Shown here one piece after another: positions 29,866-39,632 of a DNA stretch of 64,000 nt; within the stretch, counting starts at the first letter, position 1, and every line of letters starts with the position of its first letter. A program made the position numbers and the translations under genes. The notes under the pieces are model-generated. The model saw nothing but the letters and a program-made list of their open reading frames with translations. It searched no databases and was not told where the DNA came from. Origin of the DNA: Hydrogenophaga sp. (lineage in GTDB: Bacteria > Pseudomonadota > Gammaproteobacteria > Burkholderiales > Burkholderiaceae_C); contig NZ_JAOASO010000038.1 of the NCBI RefSeq assembly GCF_030158645.1, forward strand, positions 1 through 64,000, written 5' to 3'.

Positions 29866-30129
29866 TTACTTGGCGGCAGGCGTTGCCTTGCCGTAGCGGT
29901 TGCGGAAACGCTCCACACGACCACCCATGTTGTCCACGCTTTTCTGCGTGCCGGTGTAGAAGGGGTGCGACTCACTGGAGGTGTCCAGCTTGTACAGCGG
30001 CAGCTCGCGGCCGTCTTCCATCTTGATCATCTCTTTCGTGTTGGCGCAGGAGCGGGTCACGAATTTGAAGCCATTGGAGAGGTCCTGGAAGCAGACTTCG
30101 CGGTAGTTGGGGTGAATGCCGTCTTTCAT
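29866..30129 (-). CDS. rpmE2: Ribosomal protein bL31, type B
   Basis: Large-subunit ribosomal protein; 87 residues beginning [14 protein letters not shown] and with [29 protein letters not shown]. It lacks the CxxC zinc ligands of the zinc-containing form, so it is the type B (zinc-independent) paralogue. The ATG at 30129 matches the family start exactly. It follows rho on the same strand and has its own terminator. Confidence 0.95.
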   Translation of the reverse strand: MKDGIHPNYREVCFQDLSNGFKFVTRSCANTKEMIKMEDGRELPLYKLDTSSESHPFYTGTQKSVDNMGGRVERFRNRYGKATPAAK

Positions 30130-30228
30130 GACGTGTCCTTGAGGTTCAGGTGCGGCAGCCGCAGGAAAACCATTTCCCTGTACTTGTCGCAATTAGCAAA
30201 GCCTGCAATTTTAGCAGGAAAGTCAGGA

Positions 30229-31491
30229 TCAGCCGCCCCGGCGCATCATGTCGAAGAACTCGGAGTTGTTCTTGGTCGATTTCATGCTCTTGAGCACCAT
30301 CTCCATGGCTTCGATTTCGTCCATGTTGTACATGAACTGGCGCAGGATGCGGGTCTTCTGCAGGATCTCGGGCTGCAGCAGCAGTTCTTCGCGGCGGGTG
30401 CCGCTGCGGTTGAGCTGGATCGAGGGGAACACACGCTTCTCGTACAGGCGGCGGTCGAGGTGGATCTCGCAGTTGCCGGTGCCCTTGAACTCTTCAAAAA
30501 TCACCTCGTCCATGCGCCTACCGGTGTCGACCAGTGCGGTGGCGATGATGGTGAGCGAGCCACCTTCCTCGATCTTTCGGGCCGCGCCAAAGAATCGCTT
30601 GGGCCGCTGCAGGGCGTTGGCGTCCACACCGCCGGTGAGCACCTTGCCGCTGGAGGGCAGCACGTTGTTGTAGGCGCGGGCCAGGCGGGTGATGGAGTCC
30701 AGCATGATCACCACGTCCTTGCCGAGTTCGACCAGGCGCTTGGCGCGCTCGATCACCATCTCGGCCACGTGCACGTGGCGCGCAGCGGGCTCGTCGAAGG
30801 TGGAGGCGATCACCTCGCCGCGCACCGTGCGCTGCATTTCGGTCACTTCTTCCGGGCGCTCGTCGACCAGCAGCACCATGAGCACCACCTCGGGGTGGTT
30901 GGCCGAAATGGCATGGCACAGGTGCTGCATCATCACCGTCTTGCCGCTCTTGGGCGGCGCCACGATCAGGGCGCGCTGGCCCCGGCCGATGGGCGCAATG
31001 ATGTCGATCACTCGGCCTGTGATGTTCTCTTCGCTCTTGATGTCGCGTTCCAGGCGCATCTGTTCTTTGGGGAACAGCGGCGTCAGGTTCTCAAACATGA
31101 TCTTGTGCTTGTTGTCCTCGGGGGGCAGGCCGTTGATCTTGTCGAGCTTGTTGAGCGCGAAGTAGCGCTCGCCGTCTTTGGGGATGCGCACCTCGCCCTC
31201 GATCATGTCGCCGGTGTGCAGGTTGAAGCGGCGGATCTGGCTGGGCGAGATGTAGATGTCGTCGGTGCTGGCGGTGTAGCTGGTGTCCGGCGCGCGCAGG
31301 AAACCAAAGCCGTCGGGCAGCACTTCCAGCACGCCGTCGGCGTAAACCAGCTCGCCGCCCTTGGCGCGCTTCTTGATGATGGCGAACATCAGCTCCTGCT
31401 TGCGCATGCGGCCGGTGTTTTCGATCTCAAGCGCTTCAGCCTGCTTGAGGACTTCAGACACGTGCAGTGCCTTGAGTTCGTTGAGGTGCAT
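30229..31491 (-). CDS. rho: Transcription termination factor Rho
   Basis: Hexameric RNA helicase ending factor-dependent transcripts. The 420-residue protein starts [15 protein letters not shown], has the RNA-binding cold-shock domain ([35 protein letters not shown]), Walker A APPKSGKT, Walker [16 protein letters not shown] and the secondary RNA site around [25 protein letters not shown]. Normal length. trxA precedes it on the same strand, the common trxA-rho-rpmE order. Confidence 0.98.
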   Translation of the reverse strand: MHLNELKALHVSEVLKQAEALEIENTGRMRKQELMFAIIKKRAKGGELVYADGVLEVLPDGFGFLRAPDTSYTASTDDIYISPSQIRRFNLHTGDMIEGEVRIPKDGERYFALNKLDKINGLPPEDNKHKIMFENLTPLFPKEQMRLERDIKSEENITGRVIDIIAPIGRGQRALIVAPPKSGKTVMMQHLCHAISANHPEVVLMVLLVDERPEEVTEMQRTVRGEVIASTFDEPAARHVHVAEMVIERAKRLVELGKDVVIMLDSITRLARAYNNVLPSSGKVLTGGVDANALQRPKRFFGAARKIEEGGSLTIIATALVDTGRRMDEVIFEEFKGTGNCEIHLDRRLYEKRVFPSIQLNRSGTRREELLLQPEILQKTRILRQFMYNMDEIEAMEMVLKSMKSTKNNSEFFDMMRRGG

Positions 31492-31636
31492 GGAATTCAC
31501 TCCGGGAGGGAGTTGAGTCGGGAACCGGGGGAGGGGGCGCTGGCGTCCGGATGTCGGACGGTGCGCAGATGAGGGGCGGGGTCTGTCTCGGATCCGCCTG
31601 CGGGAAATTATGACAGGAAAAAAAGGCCGCTGAAAA

Positions 31637-31655
31637 GGTGCCCGGGCATTGCACC
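31637..31655 (-). terminator. Possible trxA terminator
   Basis: On the minus strand GGTGC and GCACC form a short stem 21 bases after the trxA stop, followed by TTTTCA, then a GC run and TTTTTTTTCC. The stem is only 5 bp, so it may be a partial terminator within the trxA-rho unit. Confidence 0.4.
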
Positions 31656-31675
31656 CAGGCACGCATCGCACGAAA

Positions 31676-32008
31676 TCAGGCCAATTGCTGGTCGATGAAG
31701 GCGGTGAGCTGGGCTTTGCTCATGGCGCCCACTTTGGTGGCGGCGAGCTGACCGTCCTTGAACAGCATCAGCGTGGGGATGCCACGGATGCCGAACTTGG
31801 CGGGCACGTCGCGGTTGTCGTCCACGTTGAGCTTGGCGATCTTGAGTTTGCCGTCGTAAGAGCCGGCCACTTCATCGAGGATGGGCGCGATCATCTTGCA
31901 CGGGCCGCACCATTCGGCCCAGAAGTCGACCAGGACGGGCGCCTGAGCTTCCAGCACATCGGCCTGGAAGCTTGCATCGGAAACATGTTTGATCAGGTCG
32001 CTCGCCAT
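31676..32008 (-). CDS. trxA: Thioredoxin 1
   Basis: General cytosolic protein-disulfide reductase; 110 residues with active site [13 protein letters not shown] and the cis-proline in [15 protein letters not shown] at 32008 preceded by AGGATG. It could also supply electrons to the LMW-type ArsC of this genome (known for the family, not shown here). Confidence 0.97.
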   Translation of the reverse strand: MASDLIKHVSDASFQADVLEAQAPVLVDFWAEWCGPCKMIAPILDEVAGSYDGKLKIAKLNVDDNRDVPAKFGIRGIPTLMLFKDGQLAATKVGAMSKAQLTAFIDQQLA

Positions 32009-32130
32009 GATTCATCCTAAAAAACGTTGTATGGGGAGGTTAAAGTTTGGGCACGTGCGCGGGCTTCAAGCGGGTGAAGATTCACCACCGGCCAGCCGGT
32101 CCGCGCCATTGTGACAGAAACCCCCATTTC

Positions 32131-34776
32131 ATGACGCCAGCCAACCCGCCTTCCGAATCCGGTCTTCCCGCCCTGTTCGGGCAAGAAATCGAAGGCGGTG
32201 CCAGCGACTGGTCATCGGTGGTCCAGAACCTGTCGCAGGCATTGGCCGCGCGTGGCATCGAGCCCCGCAACGCGGTGGTGCTGGTGCCCTACGCACAACT
32301 CATGGACGTGGGTCGTCGCGCCTGGGCGACCCACCAGCCCGACGGCTTTGCGCCGCGTTTCGAGTCGAGTCGCAATTGGGCCGCGTCGCTGCAGCCCTTC
32401 ATGCCGGGCGCCACCGATCTGAGCATGGACATGGCGCGCGACACGCTCGTGGCTGCGGCTTTCATCGAGCGTGTGGCGCCCGCACGGGCCGACGCCGCGT
32501 TGCGCGCCGTGATGGTGACGCGTCTGGTGGAAGCCGCGCGGCAACTCGCGCCGCTGGCCGCTGCGGTGCCGCCAGAGCAACGCACAGCCTGGGCCGAATC
32601 GTTACAGACGTCGCTGCTGCCGGGCCCGGCCTCGCTGCAATGGGAAGGGTTGGTCGCCACGCTGGCGCTGACCTGGGCCAGCACATCCGCCTACGCCACC
32701 GATGTGTTGTGGAGCACGCAGGCCAGCCCCGGCGTCGGGGCGCAGGCGCTGGTGGTGTTGCAGGGTTTTCAGACCGATCCGTTGGCCACTGCGCTGCTGG
32801 CCCATTGGGGTGAGCGCGCGCTGAGCCTCTCATGGCCTGTGGGTGGTTTCAGCGCTTTGGGGTGGACGTTGCACGCATGCGACGACGCCGAGGACGAAGC
32901 GCAGCGGGCAGCTGCTTGCGCGATTGCGCAGGTCAATGAAGGCCATGTTCCTGTGGCCCTGGTCGCCACCGACCGGCTGCTCACCCGCCGCATCAGTGCG
33001 CTGCTGCACGGCGCGGGTGTGGTTGTGCGAGACGAGACCGGCTGGAAACTTTCCACCACCCACGCCGCTGCTCAGCTCATGAGCTTGCTGCGTGCGGCTT
33101 CACCGCGTGCCTCCATGGACGACGTGCTGGATTTTCTCAAGCAGGCGCCGCGCTGGCCCGAAGACGCTGTGCTCACGCTGGAGCAGCTGTCGCGTGAGGC
33201 TGGTGTGGCTCAGTGGCGCGCCGCCGTGCGCACAGCCAGCCTGGCGCAGGCCATGCCGCCAGGCCTGGTCGACATCCTGGGCGAACTGCAGTCGCCGCGC
33301 AGCCTGGTGCAGTGGCTGGATGCGGTGGCACAGGCATTGAAAGCCACCGGCCTGTGGGAGGCGCTTGAGGCCGACGCGGCGGGACAGCAGGCCTTGCAGG
33401 CGCTGCGCCTGGAAGAAGGGGCGGCGCGAGAGCTCTCCGAGATCGGCGAGACCGCCGGCCAGTCGACGACGGGCCGATCCCCCGGCCGCCAGCCGCTCGC
33501 CCTGTTCGCGGCCTGGGTGCGCGACGTGCTGGAAGGCGCGACCTTCATGCCGCGCGGTACCGGCGAAGCAGCGGTGGTGATCCTGCCGATGGCGCAGATG
33601 CTCGGACGCTCCTTCGCTGCCACGGTGGTGCCGGGGTGTGACGAGGTGCACCTCAACCCCAGCCCTGAGCCGCCCGGCTCGTGGACGGCGGCGCAGCGTG
33701 AGCTGCTGGGCCTGCCTTCGCGCGAGACCTTGAGCCTGGCGGCAGCGAGTGCCTGGCAGTCGTTGTTGCGCACGCCGCGGCTGGACGTGTTGTGGCGCAC
33801 GCAGGAGCTGGGTGAGCCGGTGATGCCAAGCGCCTGGGTGCTGGCGCTGCAGACCGAAGCGCCGCGCATCGGCGTCGACCCGCGCACGGCAACGGCGCTG
33901 CTCGCCGCTCCCTGCGAGCCTCCCGCGCCCTCGGCCGGCGATGTGTTGCCCGGCGCGCTCTCGGCCAGCGCCTACCAGGATCTGCGCGATTGCCCCTACC
34001 GGTTTTTCGCCATGCGCCAGCTGCGCCTGGTCGACGCGCCCGAGCTCGCGGCCGAGCCCGACCAGCGCGACATGGGCAACTGGTTGCACGCGGTGCTGCG
34101 CGCCTTTCACGAACAACGCGGCGATGCACGCCCCGGCACCGAGGCCGACCGCGCCGCGCTCGACCGGCTCGCCCTGGACACCGCTGCCGCCATGGGCCTC
34201 AACGCGGGCGAGGGCGGCGCGGGCTTCCTGCCCTATGAGGTGGTGTGGCCCGCCACGCGCGACGGCTACCTGCAATGGTTGGCCACGTTCGAAGCCACGT
34301 CCGATCGACCCGGCCCGCGCTTCGTGCAGGCCGAAGCGGTGATGACATCCGCCGTGGGCCCCTGGAAGCTCTACGGCAAGCTCGACCGCGTGGACGCACA
34401 GGACAGCCCGGAAGGCCCGATCCCGTTCGTCATCGATTACAAGACCGAGAGCCGCAAGACCACGACCGACCGATTGAAAGAGCCGCTGGAGGACGTGCAA
34501 CTGGCGTTTTACGCCGCGCTGCTGCCCGACGACACCTTGCGCGCCGCCTACCTGAGCATCAACGACCGGCCCGGCTCGGCATCGGGCGACACCGCCACCC
34601 AGCTGGTGGAACACGCCGACGTGCTGGAGGCGCGCGAACAACTGCGCGTCGGCCTCTCGCACGACATGGCCCGCGTGGCCGCCGGTCATCCCATGCCCGC
34701 ACTGGGCGAAGGCCGTGTCTGCGAGTTCTGCCAGGCGCGCGGCCTGTGCCGCAAAGATTTCTGGAGCCTGGCATGA
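32131..34776 (+). CDS. addB: AddB-like PD-(D/E)XK exonuclease subunit
   Basis: An 881-residue protein pairing with the downstream helicase. The N-terminal two thirds is a degraded helicase-like region; the C-terminal nuclease domain holds IPFVIDYKTESRKTT with the D-x-K core and EDVQLAFYAALL. Cysteines in LRDCPYRFF and in GRVCEFCQARGLC (C-x2-C-x5-C) match the iron-sulfur staple of AddB nucleases. Together with AddA it would resect double-strand ends to load RecA, replacing RecBCD. ATG 32131 is chosen; its stop overlaps the next start in an ATGA. Confidence 0.85.
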   Translation: MTPANPPSESGLPALFGQEIEGGASDWSSVVQNLSQALAARGIEPRNAVVLVPYAQLMDVGRRAWATHQPDGFAPRFESSRNWAASLQPFMPGATDLSMDMARDTLVAAAFIERVAPARADAALRAVMVTRLVEAARQLAPLAAAVPPEQRTAWAESLQTSLLPGPASLQWEGLVATLALTWASTSAYATDVLWSTQASPGVGAQALVVLQGFQTDPLATALLAHWGERALSLSWPVGGFSALGWTLHACDDAEDEAQRAAACAIAQVNEGHVPVALVATDRLLTRRISALLHGAGVVVRDETGWKLSTTHAAAQLMSLLRAASPRASMDDVLDFLKQAPRWPEDAVLTLEQLSREAGVAQWRAAVRTASLAQAMPPGLVDILGELQSPRSLVQWLDAVAQALKATGLWEALEADAAGQQALQALRLEEGAARELSEIGETAGQSTTGRSPGRQPLALFAAWVRDVLEGATFMPRGTGEAAVVILPMAQMLGRSFAATVVPGCDEVHLNPSPEPPGSWTAAQRELLGLPSRETLSLAAASAWQSLLRTPRLDVLWRTQELGEPVMPSAWVLALQTEAPRIGVDPRTATALLAAPCEPPAPSAGDVLPGALSASAYQDLRDCPYRFFAMRQLRLVDAPELAAEPDQRDMGNWLHAVLRAFHEQRGDARPGTEADRAALDRLALDTAAAMGLNAGEGGAGFLPYEVVWPATRDGYLQWLATFEATSDRPGPRFVQAEAVMTSAVGPWKLYGKLDRVDAQDSPEGPIPFVIDYKTESRKTTTDRLKEPLEDVQLAFYAALLPDDTLRAAYLSINDRPGSASGDTATQLVEHADVLEAREQLRVGLSHDMARVAAGHPMPALGEGRVCEFCQARGLCRKDFWSLA

Positions 34777-37700
34777 ACGGGGCGGCCTACCAAATCAACG
34801 GCGCACCCGTGTCCCGCGAAGCGTTTTATGCGCTCGCCTGCGACCCGGCGCGCAGCATCGCGGTGGAAGCCTGCGCTGGTGCCGGCAAGACCTGGATGCT
34901 GGTCTCGCGCATCCTGCGTGCGCTGCTCGACGGCGGCGCGCCACAGGACATTCTGGCGATCACCTTCACCAAAAAGGCCGCGGGCGAAATGCGCAAGCGC
35001 CTGGGCGAAGAGCTGCGGCGCTGGGCCGATCTGTCGGACGCCGAGCTGGCCGGCGCGCTGCAGCAGCGCGGTCTGAGCGCGGCCGACGCTGAGCGCCTCG
35101 TTCCCGAGGCCCGCAGCCTGCATGCACGCGTGACGGCCCTGGGCCGGCCGGTGCAGGTGCGCACCTTCCACAGCTGGTTTGCCGCCTTGCTGCGGGGCGC
35201 GCCGCTGTCGGTGTTGCAGGAGTTGCAGCTGCCGGTGCAGTACGAATTGCTGGAAGACGACACGCAAGCGGTGGAACAAGTGTGGCCACGGTTCTACGGT
35301 GCGCTCGCGGCCAGCCCGGCCGACCGACAGGACTTCGTGGACGCCGTGAGCGCGCATGGCCGTTTTCAGACGCAGCAGGCGCTGCGCAAGGCGCTGCAGA
35401 AACGCGTGGAGTTCGCGCTGGCCGATGCGGCGGGCGTCGTGCAGACCTCGGTGGATGCGATGGCCGAGCAGTTTCCCGAGTTCGAGAGCTTCAACGATCC
35501 GCTTCAATGGCTGGTGGACCACGCACCCACCTGCAACTTGTTGTCGGCCGCCGCCATCGCGCTCGGCCGGGCCAGCGCCGTCACGTTTGCCGCCAAGGGT
35601 GTCGAGCTGGAAAAGGCCCTCACCGGCCGCGACGGCTCGGGCGTGATCGATGCGCTGCTCACCCAGAAGAACGAGCCGCGCAAGTTCAGCGACAAGCTCG
35701 CCGGCATCGAGCAGGTGCGCGCCGCGCAAGAGCTGGCCATGCGCGCGCTGGCTGCGCGCTCACAGCACCAGGCCTGGTTGCACCACCAGCGCATGGCCCG
35801 ACTCACGCGGGTGTTGCTCACCAGCTTTGCCGCGCTCAAACACGAGCGCGGCTGGGTCGACATGAACGACGTGGAGTCTGCCGCACGCCGACTGCTGGGG
35901 GACGCCGAACTCTCGGGCTGGCTGCAGCAGCGGCTGGACGCGCGCGTGCGCCATGTGTTGATCGATGAATTCCAGGACACCAACCCGCTGCAGTGGCAGG
36001 CGCTTTACGGCTGGCTCTCGGCTTATGCCGGCGCCGGTCCGGGCGAGGCGCCTTGCGTGTTTCTGGTGGGTGATCCCAAGCAGTCCATCTACCGCTTTCG
36101 CCGCGCCGAGCCGCAGGTGTTCAAGGCCGCGCAGGCCTTCGTGGTGCAGGGCCTCTCGGGCGCGTTGCTCAGTTGCGACCACACCCGCCGCTGTGCGCCC
36201 GCCGTGGTGGATGCGCTCAACAGCGCCATGCTCGCCGCCGTGCAGGCCGGGGCGTACAGCAGCGACTTCCGCCAGCACACCACCGAGAGTCACGAGCCCG
36301 GCGAGGTGGTGGCCCTGCCGCAGGTGCCTCGCAGTGCGCGCGAGCGCGGTGGCGCGGGCGGTGAGGCCACCTGGCGCGACAGCCTGGTCACGCCGCGCGT
36401 GCTGCTCGAAGACACGATGTCCGCGCTGGAGGCGCGCCAGGCGGCCGACTGGATCGCCGACGAGGTCCACTCGGGCCGCTTGAGCCCCGATGGTTTGATG
36501 GTGCTGGCGCGCCGGCGCGAGCGCCTGGCCTGGATGTTCGAGGCGCTGCGCGAACGCGGCATCGCCAGCGAGCAGCCCGAGAAGCTGGATTTGTGTGAAT
36601 CGCCCGCCGTGCAGGACGTGGTGGCGCTGCTGGATGCGCTCGTGTCCACCCGCCACGACCTGAGCCTGGCGCGTGCGCTGAAGTCGCCGCTGTTTGGCTG
36701 GAGCGACGACGCGCTGGCCTGGATGGCCCGCTTGCAGCAACACTGGACCGTGCGGCCTGGCGCTGAGTCCAAGCCAGTCAAACCGTCGTGGTGGACGGTG
36801 TTGCAGCGGTTCGCAGGGCTGCCCGCCCACGAGCGCTCTGCTGCGCCGCCAGTGCCCGAGTCACTGGCCCACGACTTCACCGCCACCGCCGCGCGGCTCC
36901 TGCGCTACCAGCGTTGGGTGCAAAGCCTGCCCCCCCACGACGCACTCTCCGCCCTCTACGGCGATGGCGACGTGCTCGCGCGCTTTGCGCAAGCCGTGCC
37001 CGCGAGTCAGCGCGCGGGTGTGCTGGCGCAGCTGCGCGACCTGCTGGCCAACGCACTGGCACAGGACGGCGGGCGCTTCCTCACACCCTACCGTTTCGTG
37101 CGTGCGCTCAAGGCGGGTGGCATCAAGGCCACGCCCACGCACAACAGCGGCGCGGTGCGCCTGCTGACCATCCACGGCGCCAAGGGCCTGGAAGCTCACA
37201 CCGTGCTCATGCTCGACACCGACACCGGCTCGTCGCGCCCCGAGAGCATGGGCGTGCTGATCGACTGGCCGGGCGAAGCACCCGTGCCGCGCCGCTTCGT
37301 GTTTCTGGCCAGCGAGAAGAACCCGCCGGCTTGCGCAGCCAGTGCCCTCGCGCTGGAGCAGCAGGCCCGTTCGCTCGAAGAACTCAACGCCTTGTACGTG
37401 GCGCTCACCCGGGCCGAATCGCGGCTGGTGATTTCCAGCTTCGAGCCGCATGCGCGCGGCAGCGGAGCCACCACCTGGTACGAACGCCTGTTGCCGCTCT
37501 CGCAGCCGCTGGAGATTCCCGCCCCAACGGCCGGGCGCGCAACTGAAGACACCGCAACGGCCGAAACCTTCCGCCTGCTCGCGTTGCCGGCTTTGACACG
37601 CGCGGCGGTACCCAAGCCTGTGGCGCCGGAGCCAGCCGACGATGAACGCACCCGCGTCGGCCTGGCACTGCACCGCCTGCTGCAGTGGCATCCCACGCCT

Positions 37701-38114
37701 GCGCGCGGCTTCGACTGGACCACCGCGCACACGCAAGCCGTGGCGCGCGAATTCGCGCTCAGCTCCGCGCAGGCCGCGCAGGCGCAGACCATGGCGCGGC
37801 GCGTGGTGCAGGGCGAGGCCGCCTGGGCGTGGGACGATGCCGTGGTCGACCACACCGGCAACGAGGTCGACATCTTTCATGCCGGCGAGTTGCTGCGCCT
37901 GGACCGCCTGGTGCGCCGCTCCGACACCGGCGAATGGTGGGTGCTCGATTTCAAGAGCGCGGAGAATCCGGAGCAGCAGCGGGACCTGCTGACGAAAATG
38001 CAGCGGTACCGTCATGCGGTTCAAGCCGCACGTCCGGGCGCCCTGGTGCGCCTGGCCTTCATCAACCTGCACGGTCGCCTGATCGAATTGCAAGACCCAT
38101 CGATCACTCCATGA
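34773..38114 (+). CDS. addA: AddA-like UvrD helicase/nuclease
   Basis: A 1113-residue superfamily 1A helicase. Motif I EACAGAGKTWML, Ia AITFTKKAAGEMRKR, II VLIDEFQDTNPLQWQ, III FLVGDPKQSIYRFRRAEP, V LLTIHGAKGLEAHTV and VI LYVALTRAESRLVIS are all visible, and the C-terminal nuclease core reads WWVLDFKSAENPEQQ. With addB it forms a two-nuclease AddAB end-processing enzyme. Coupled by ATGA to addB upstream and to the flavoprotein gene downstream. Confidence 0.92.
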   Translation: MNGAAYQINGAPVSREAFYALACDPARSIAVEACAGAGKTWMLVSRILRALLDGGAPQDILAITFTKKAAGEMRKRLGEELRRWADLSDAELAGALQQRGLSAADAERLVPEARSLHARVTALGRPVQVRTFHSWFAALLRGAPLSVLQELQLPVQYELLEDDTQAVEQVWPRFYGALAASPADRQDFVDAVSAHGRFQTQQALRKALQKRVEFALADAAGVVQTSVDAMAEQFPEFESFNDPLQWLVDHAPTCNLLSAAAIALGRASAVTFAAKGVELEKALTGRDGSGVIDALLTQKNEPRKFSDKLAGIEQVRAAQELAMRALAARSQHQAWLHHQRMARLTRVLLTSFAALKHERGWVDMNDVESAARRLLGDAELSGWLQQRLDARVRHVLIDEFQDTNPLQWQALYGWLSAYAGAGPGEAPCVFLVGDPKQSIYRFRRAEPQVFKAAQAFVVQGLSGALLSCDHTRRCAPAVVDALNSAMLAAVQAGAYSSDFRQHTTESHEPGEVVALPQVPRSARERGGAGGEATWRDSLVTPRVLLEDTMSALEARQAADWIADEVHSGRLSPDGLMVLARRRERLAWMFEALRERGIASEQPEKLDLCESPAVQDVVALLDALVSTRHDLSLARALKSPLFGWSDDALAWMARLQQHWTVRPGAESKPVKPSWWTVLQRFAGLPAHERSAAPPVPESLAHDFTATAARLLRYQRWVQSLPPHDALSALYGDGDVLARFAQAVPASQRAGVLAQLRDLLANALAQDGGRFLTPYRFVRALKAGGIKATPTHNSGAVRLLTIHGAKGLEAHTVLMLDTDTGSSRPESMGVLIDWPGEAPVPRRFVFLASEKNPPACAASALALEQQARSLEELNALYVALTRAESRLVISSFEPHARGSGATTWYERLLPLSQPLEIPAPTAGRATEDTATAETFRLLALPALTRAAVPKPVAPEPADDERTRVGLALHRLLQWHPTPARGFDWTTAHTQAVAREFALSSAQAAQAQTMARRVVQGEAAWAWDDAVVDHTGNEVDIFHAGELLRLDRLVRRSDTGEWWVLDFKSAENPEQQRDLLTKMQRYRHAVQAARPGALVRLAFINLHGRLIELQDPSITP

Positions 38115-39424
38115 GCGACTCCAACGCAACCCCATCTGTCAACGCCGACGTGGCCATCATCGGCGCCGGCCCGGCCGGTCTCATGGCCGCCGAGGTCCTG
38201 AGCCGCGCCGGCCTGGCCGTGCACCTGTTCGACGCCATGCCCTCGGTCGGACGCAAGTTCTTGTTGGCCGGCAAGGGCGGGCTGAACCTCACCCACGCCG
38301 AGCCCTTGGAGCGTTTTGTCACCCGCTACGGCGCGGCCCAAGACCACGTGCAGCCCTTGCTGCAGCACTGGGGCCCTCAGGCCCTGCGCGACTGGGCCAC
38401 CGGTCTGGGCATCGAGACCTTCGTGGGCACCTCGAACCGGGTGTTCCCCACCGACATGAAATCTGCGCCCTTGTTGCGGGCCTGGCTGCACCGCCTGCGT
38501 CACCCGGGGCCGGGTGGTGTGCCGGTGGTGTTTCACATGCGCCATCGCTGGCAAGGCTGGAGCACTGGAACCGGCGGACCGCTGATGTTCCATGCGCCGT
38601 CCGGCCAGGTGCAGGTGCAAGCCCGCGCCACCGTGCTCGCCCTGGGAGGTGCCAGCTGGGCCCGCCTGGGGTCTGATGGCGCGTGGCTGCCATGGCTTGA
38701 AGCGGCCGGCGTGGCGGTGAGCCCGCTGCTGCCGAGCAACTGCGGCTTTGATGTGCAGGGCGCTGCCGCACACGGCATGGCGCAAGGCTGGAGCACGCAC
38801 TTCCGGGAGCGTTTCGCCGGTCAGCCTTTCAAGTCGGTGGCCATCCGCGCCACCGACAGCCAGGGCCAGCAGTTCCACCGCAAGGGTGAATTCGTGGCGA
38901 CCGCCACCGGCGTCGAAGGCAGCCTGGTCTATGCCGCCTCCAGCCTCCTGCGCGACGAGATCGCACGCAACGGCCAGGCCAGCTTCGACATCGACCTCCT
39001 GCCCGACCGCAGCGCCGAGCATGTGCTGGCCCAGGTGAGCCACCCCCGCGGCCCGCGCAGCCTGTCGAGCCACCTCAAGAGCCGGCTCGGGCTGGAGGGC
39101 ATCAAGATGGGCATCCTGCACGAGCGGCTGGACAAGGAGGCGATGAACGATCCCGCGCGCCTGGCCGCCGCCATCAAGGCCCTGCCCGTCACGGTGAGCG
39201 CGGCCCGGCCGATCGATGAGGCCATCAGCAGCGCGGGTGGTGTGCGTTGGGATGCCTTGAACCCGAACCTGATGGTGGAGACAAAGCCGGGCTTGTTTTG
39301 CGCCGGCGAGATGCTGGACTGGGAAGCTCCCACCGGCGGTTATCTGCTCACGGCCTGCCTGGCCAGTGGCGTGGTGGCTGGGGAGGGCGTGGCGCGCTAC
39401 CTTCAGCAGACCGGGCCACGCTGA
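38111..39424 (+). CDS. HI0933/TIGR03862-type FAD flavoprotein
   Basis: A 437-residue NAD(P)/FAD-dependent oxidoreductase. The Rossmann motif ADVAIIGAGPAGLMAAEVLSRAG is at the start, SVGRKFLLAGKGGLNLTHAEP follows and is diagnostic for this family, and WEAPTGGYLLTACLASG closes the FAD fold. The reaction is not known. Its ATG is within the addA stop (ATGA), but the link to recombination is not understood. A hairpin follows the stop. Confidence 0.88.
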   Translation: MSDSNATPSVNADVAIIGAGPAGLMAAEVLSRAGLAVHLFDAMPSVGRKFLLAGKGGLNLTHAEPLERFVTRYGAAQDHVQPLLQHWGPQALRDWATGLGIETFVGTSNRVFPTDMKSAPLLRAWLHRLRHPGPGGVPVVFHMRHRWQGWSTGTGGPLMFHAPSGQVQVQARATVLALGGASWARLGSDGAWLPWLEAAGVAVSPLLPSNCGFDVQGAAAHGMAQGWSTHFRERFAGQPFKSVAIRATDSQGQQFHRKGEFVATATGVEGSLVYAASSLLRDEIARNGQASFDIDLLPDRSAEHVLAQVSHPRGPRSLSSHLKSRLGLEGIKMGILHERLDKEAMNDPARLAAAIKALPVTVSAARPIDEAISSAGGVRWDALNPNLMVETKPGLFCAGEMLDWEAPTGGYLLTACLASGVVAGEGVARYLQQTGPR

Positions 39425-39431
39425 AAACAGA

Positions 39432-39452
39432 AACGCGCCCGAGGGGCGCGTT
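39432..39452. terminator. Bidirectional terminator for the flavoprotein gene and ffs
   Basis: AACGCGCCC and GGGCGCGTT form a perfect 9-bp stem with a GAG loop. On the minus strand it is followed by TTTCTGTTTT, giving a good intrinsic terminator for the 4.5S RNA; on the plus strand it lies 7 bases after the flavoprotein stop. Confidence 0.8.
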
Positions 39453-39465
39453 GTACGAAGAAGGT

Positions 39466-39559
39466 GACGAGCCTTGACCCCGGCACTGGATTCACAGTTA
39501 GGGCTGCTTGGTTCCCCACCTGACCCGGTTGGCCGCTTCACCATGCGGGAAGGCCCGTC
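39466..39559 (-). ncRNA. ffs: 4.5S signal recognition particle RNA
   Basis: The minus strand contains GGTCAGGTGGGGAACCAAGC followed by AGCC (plus 39502-39525), the conserved SRP RNA domain IV with its GGAA tetraloop and flanking Ffh-binding asymmetric loop. The outer ends pair: GACGGGCCTT at 39559-39550 with AAGGCTCGTC at 39475-39466, closing a single long hairpin of about 94 bases. A -10 box lies 7 bases upstream and an intrinsic terminator just downstream. The position next to dnaX is the usual proteobacterial location. Exact ends are estimated to within a few bases. Confidence 0.88.
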
Positions 39560-39566
39560 GGGGTGG

Positions 39567-39572
39567 ATTGTA
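39567..39572 (-). promoter_or_regulatory. -10 element of ffs
   Basis: The minus strand reads TACAAT seven bases before the inferred first nucleotide of 4.5S RNA. A matching -35 is weak (CTGCGA at 17 bases). Confidence 0.6.
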
Positions 39573-39632
39573 GGCGATGCGCTGTGGCGTCGCAGGGCTT
39601 GGGCCCGGAACCCGCCGCTTAGAATCAAGCGC

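Noticed and set aside
33100-34689. 529-residue antisense open frame opposite addB
   Set aside because: No motifs; composition typical of reverse-strand shadows in GC-rich DNA.
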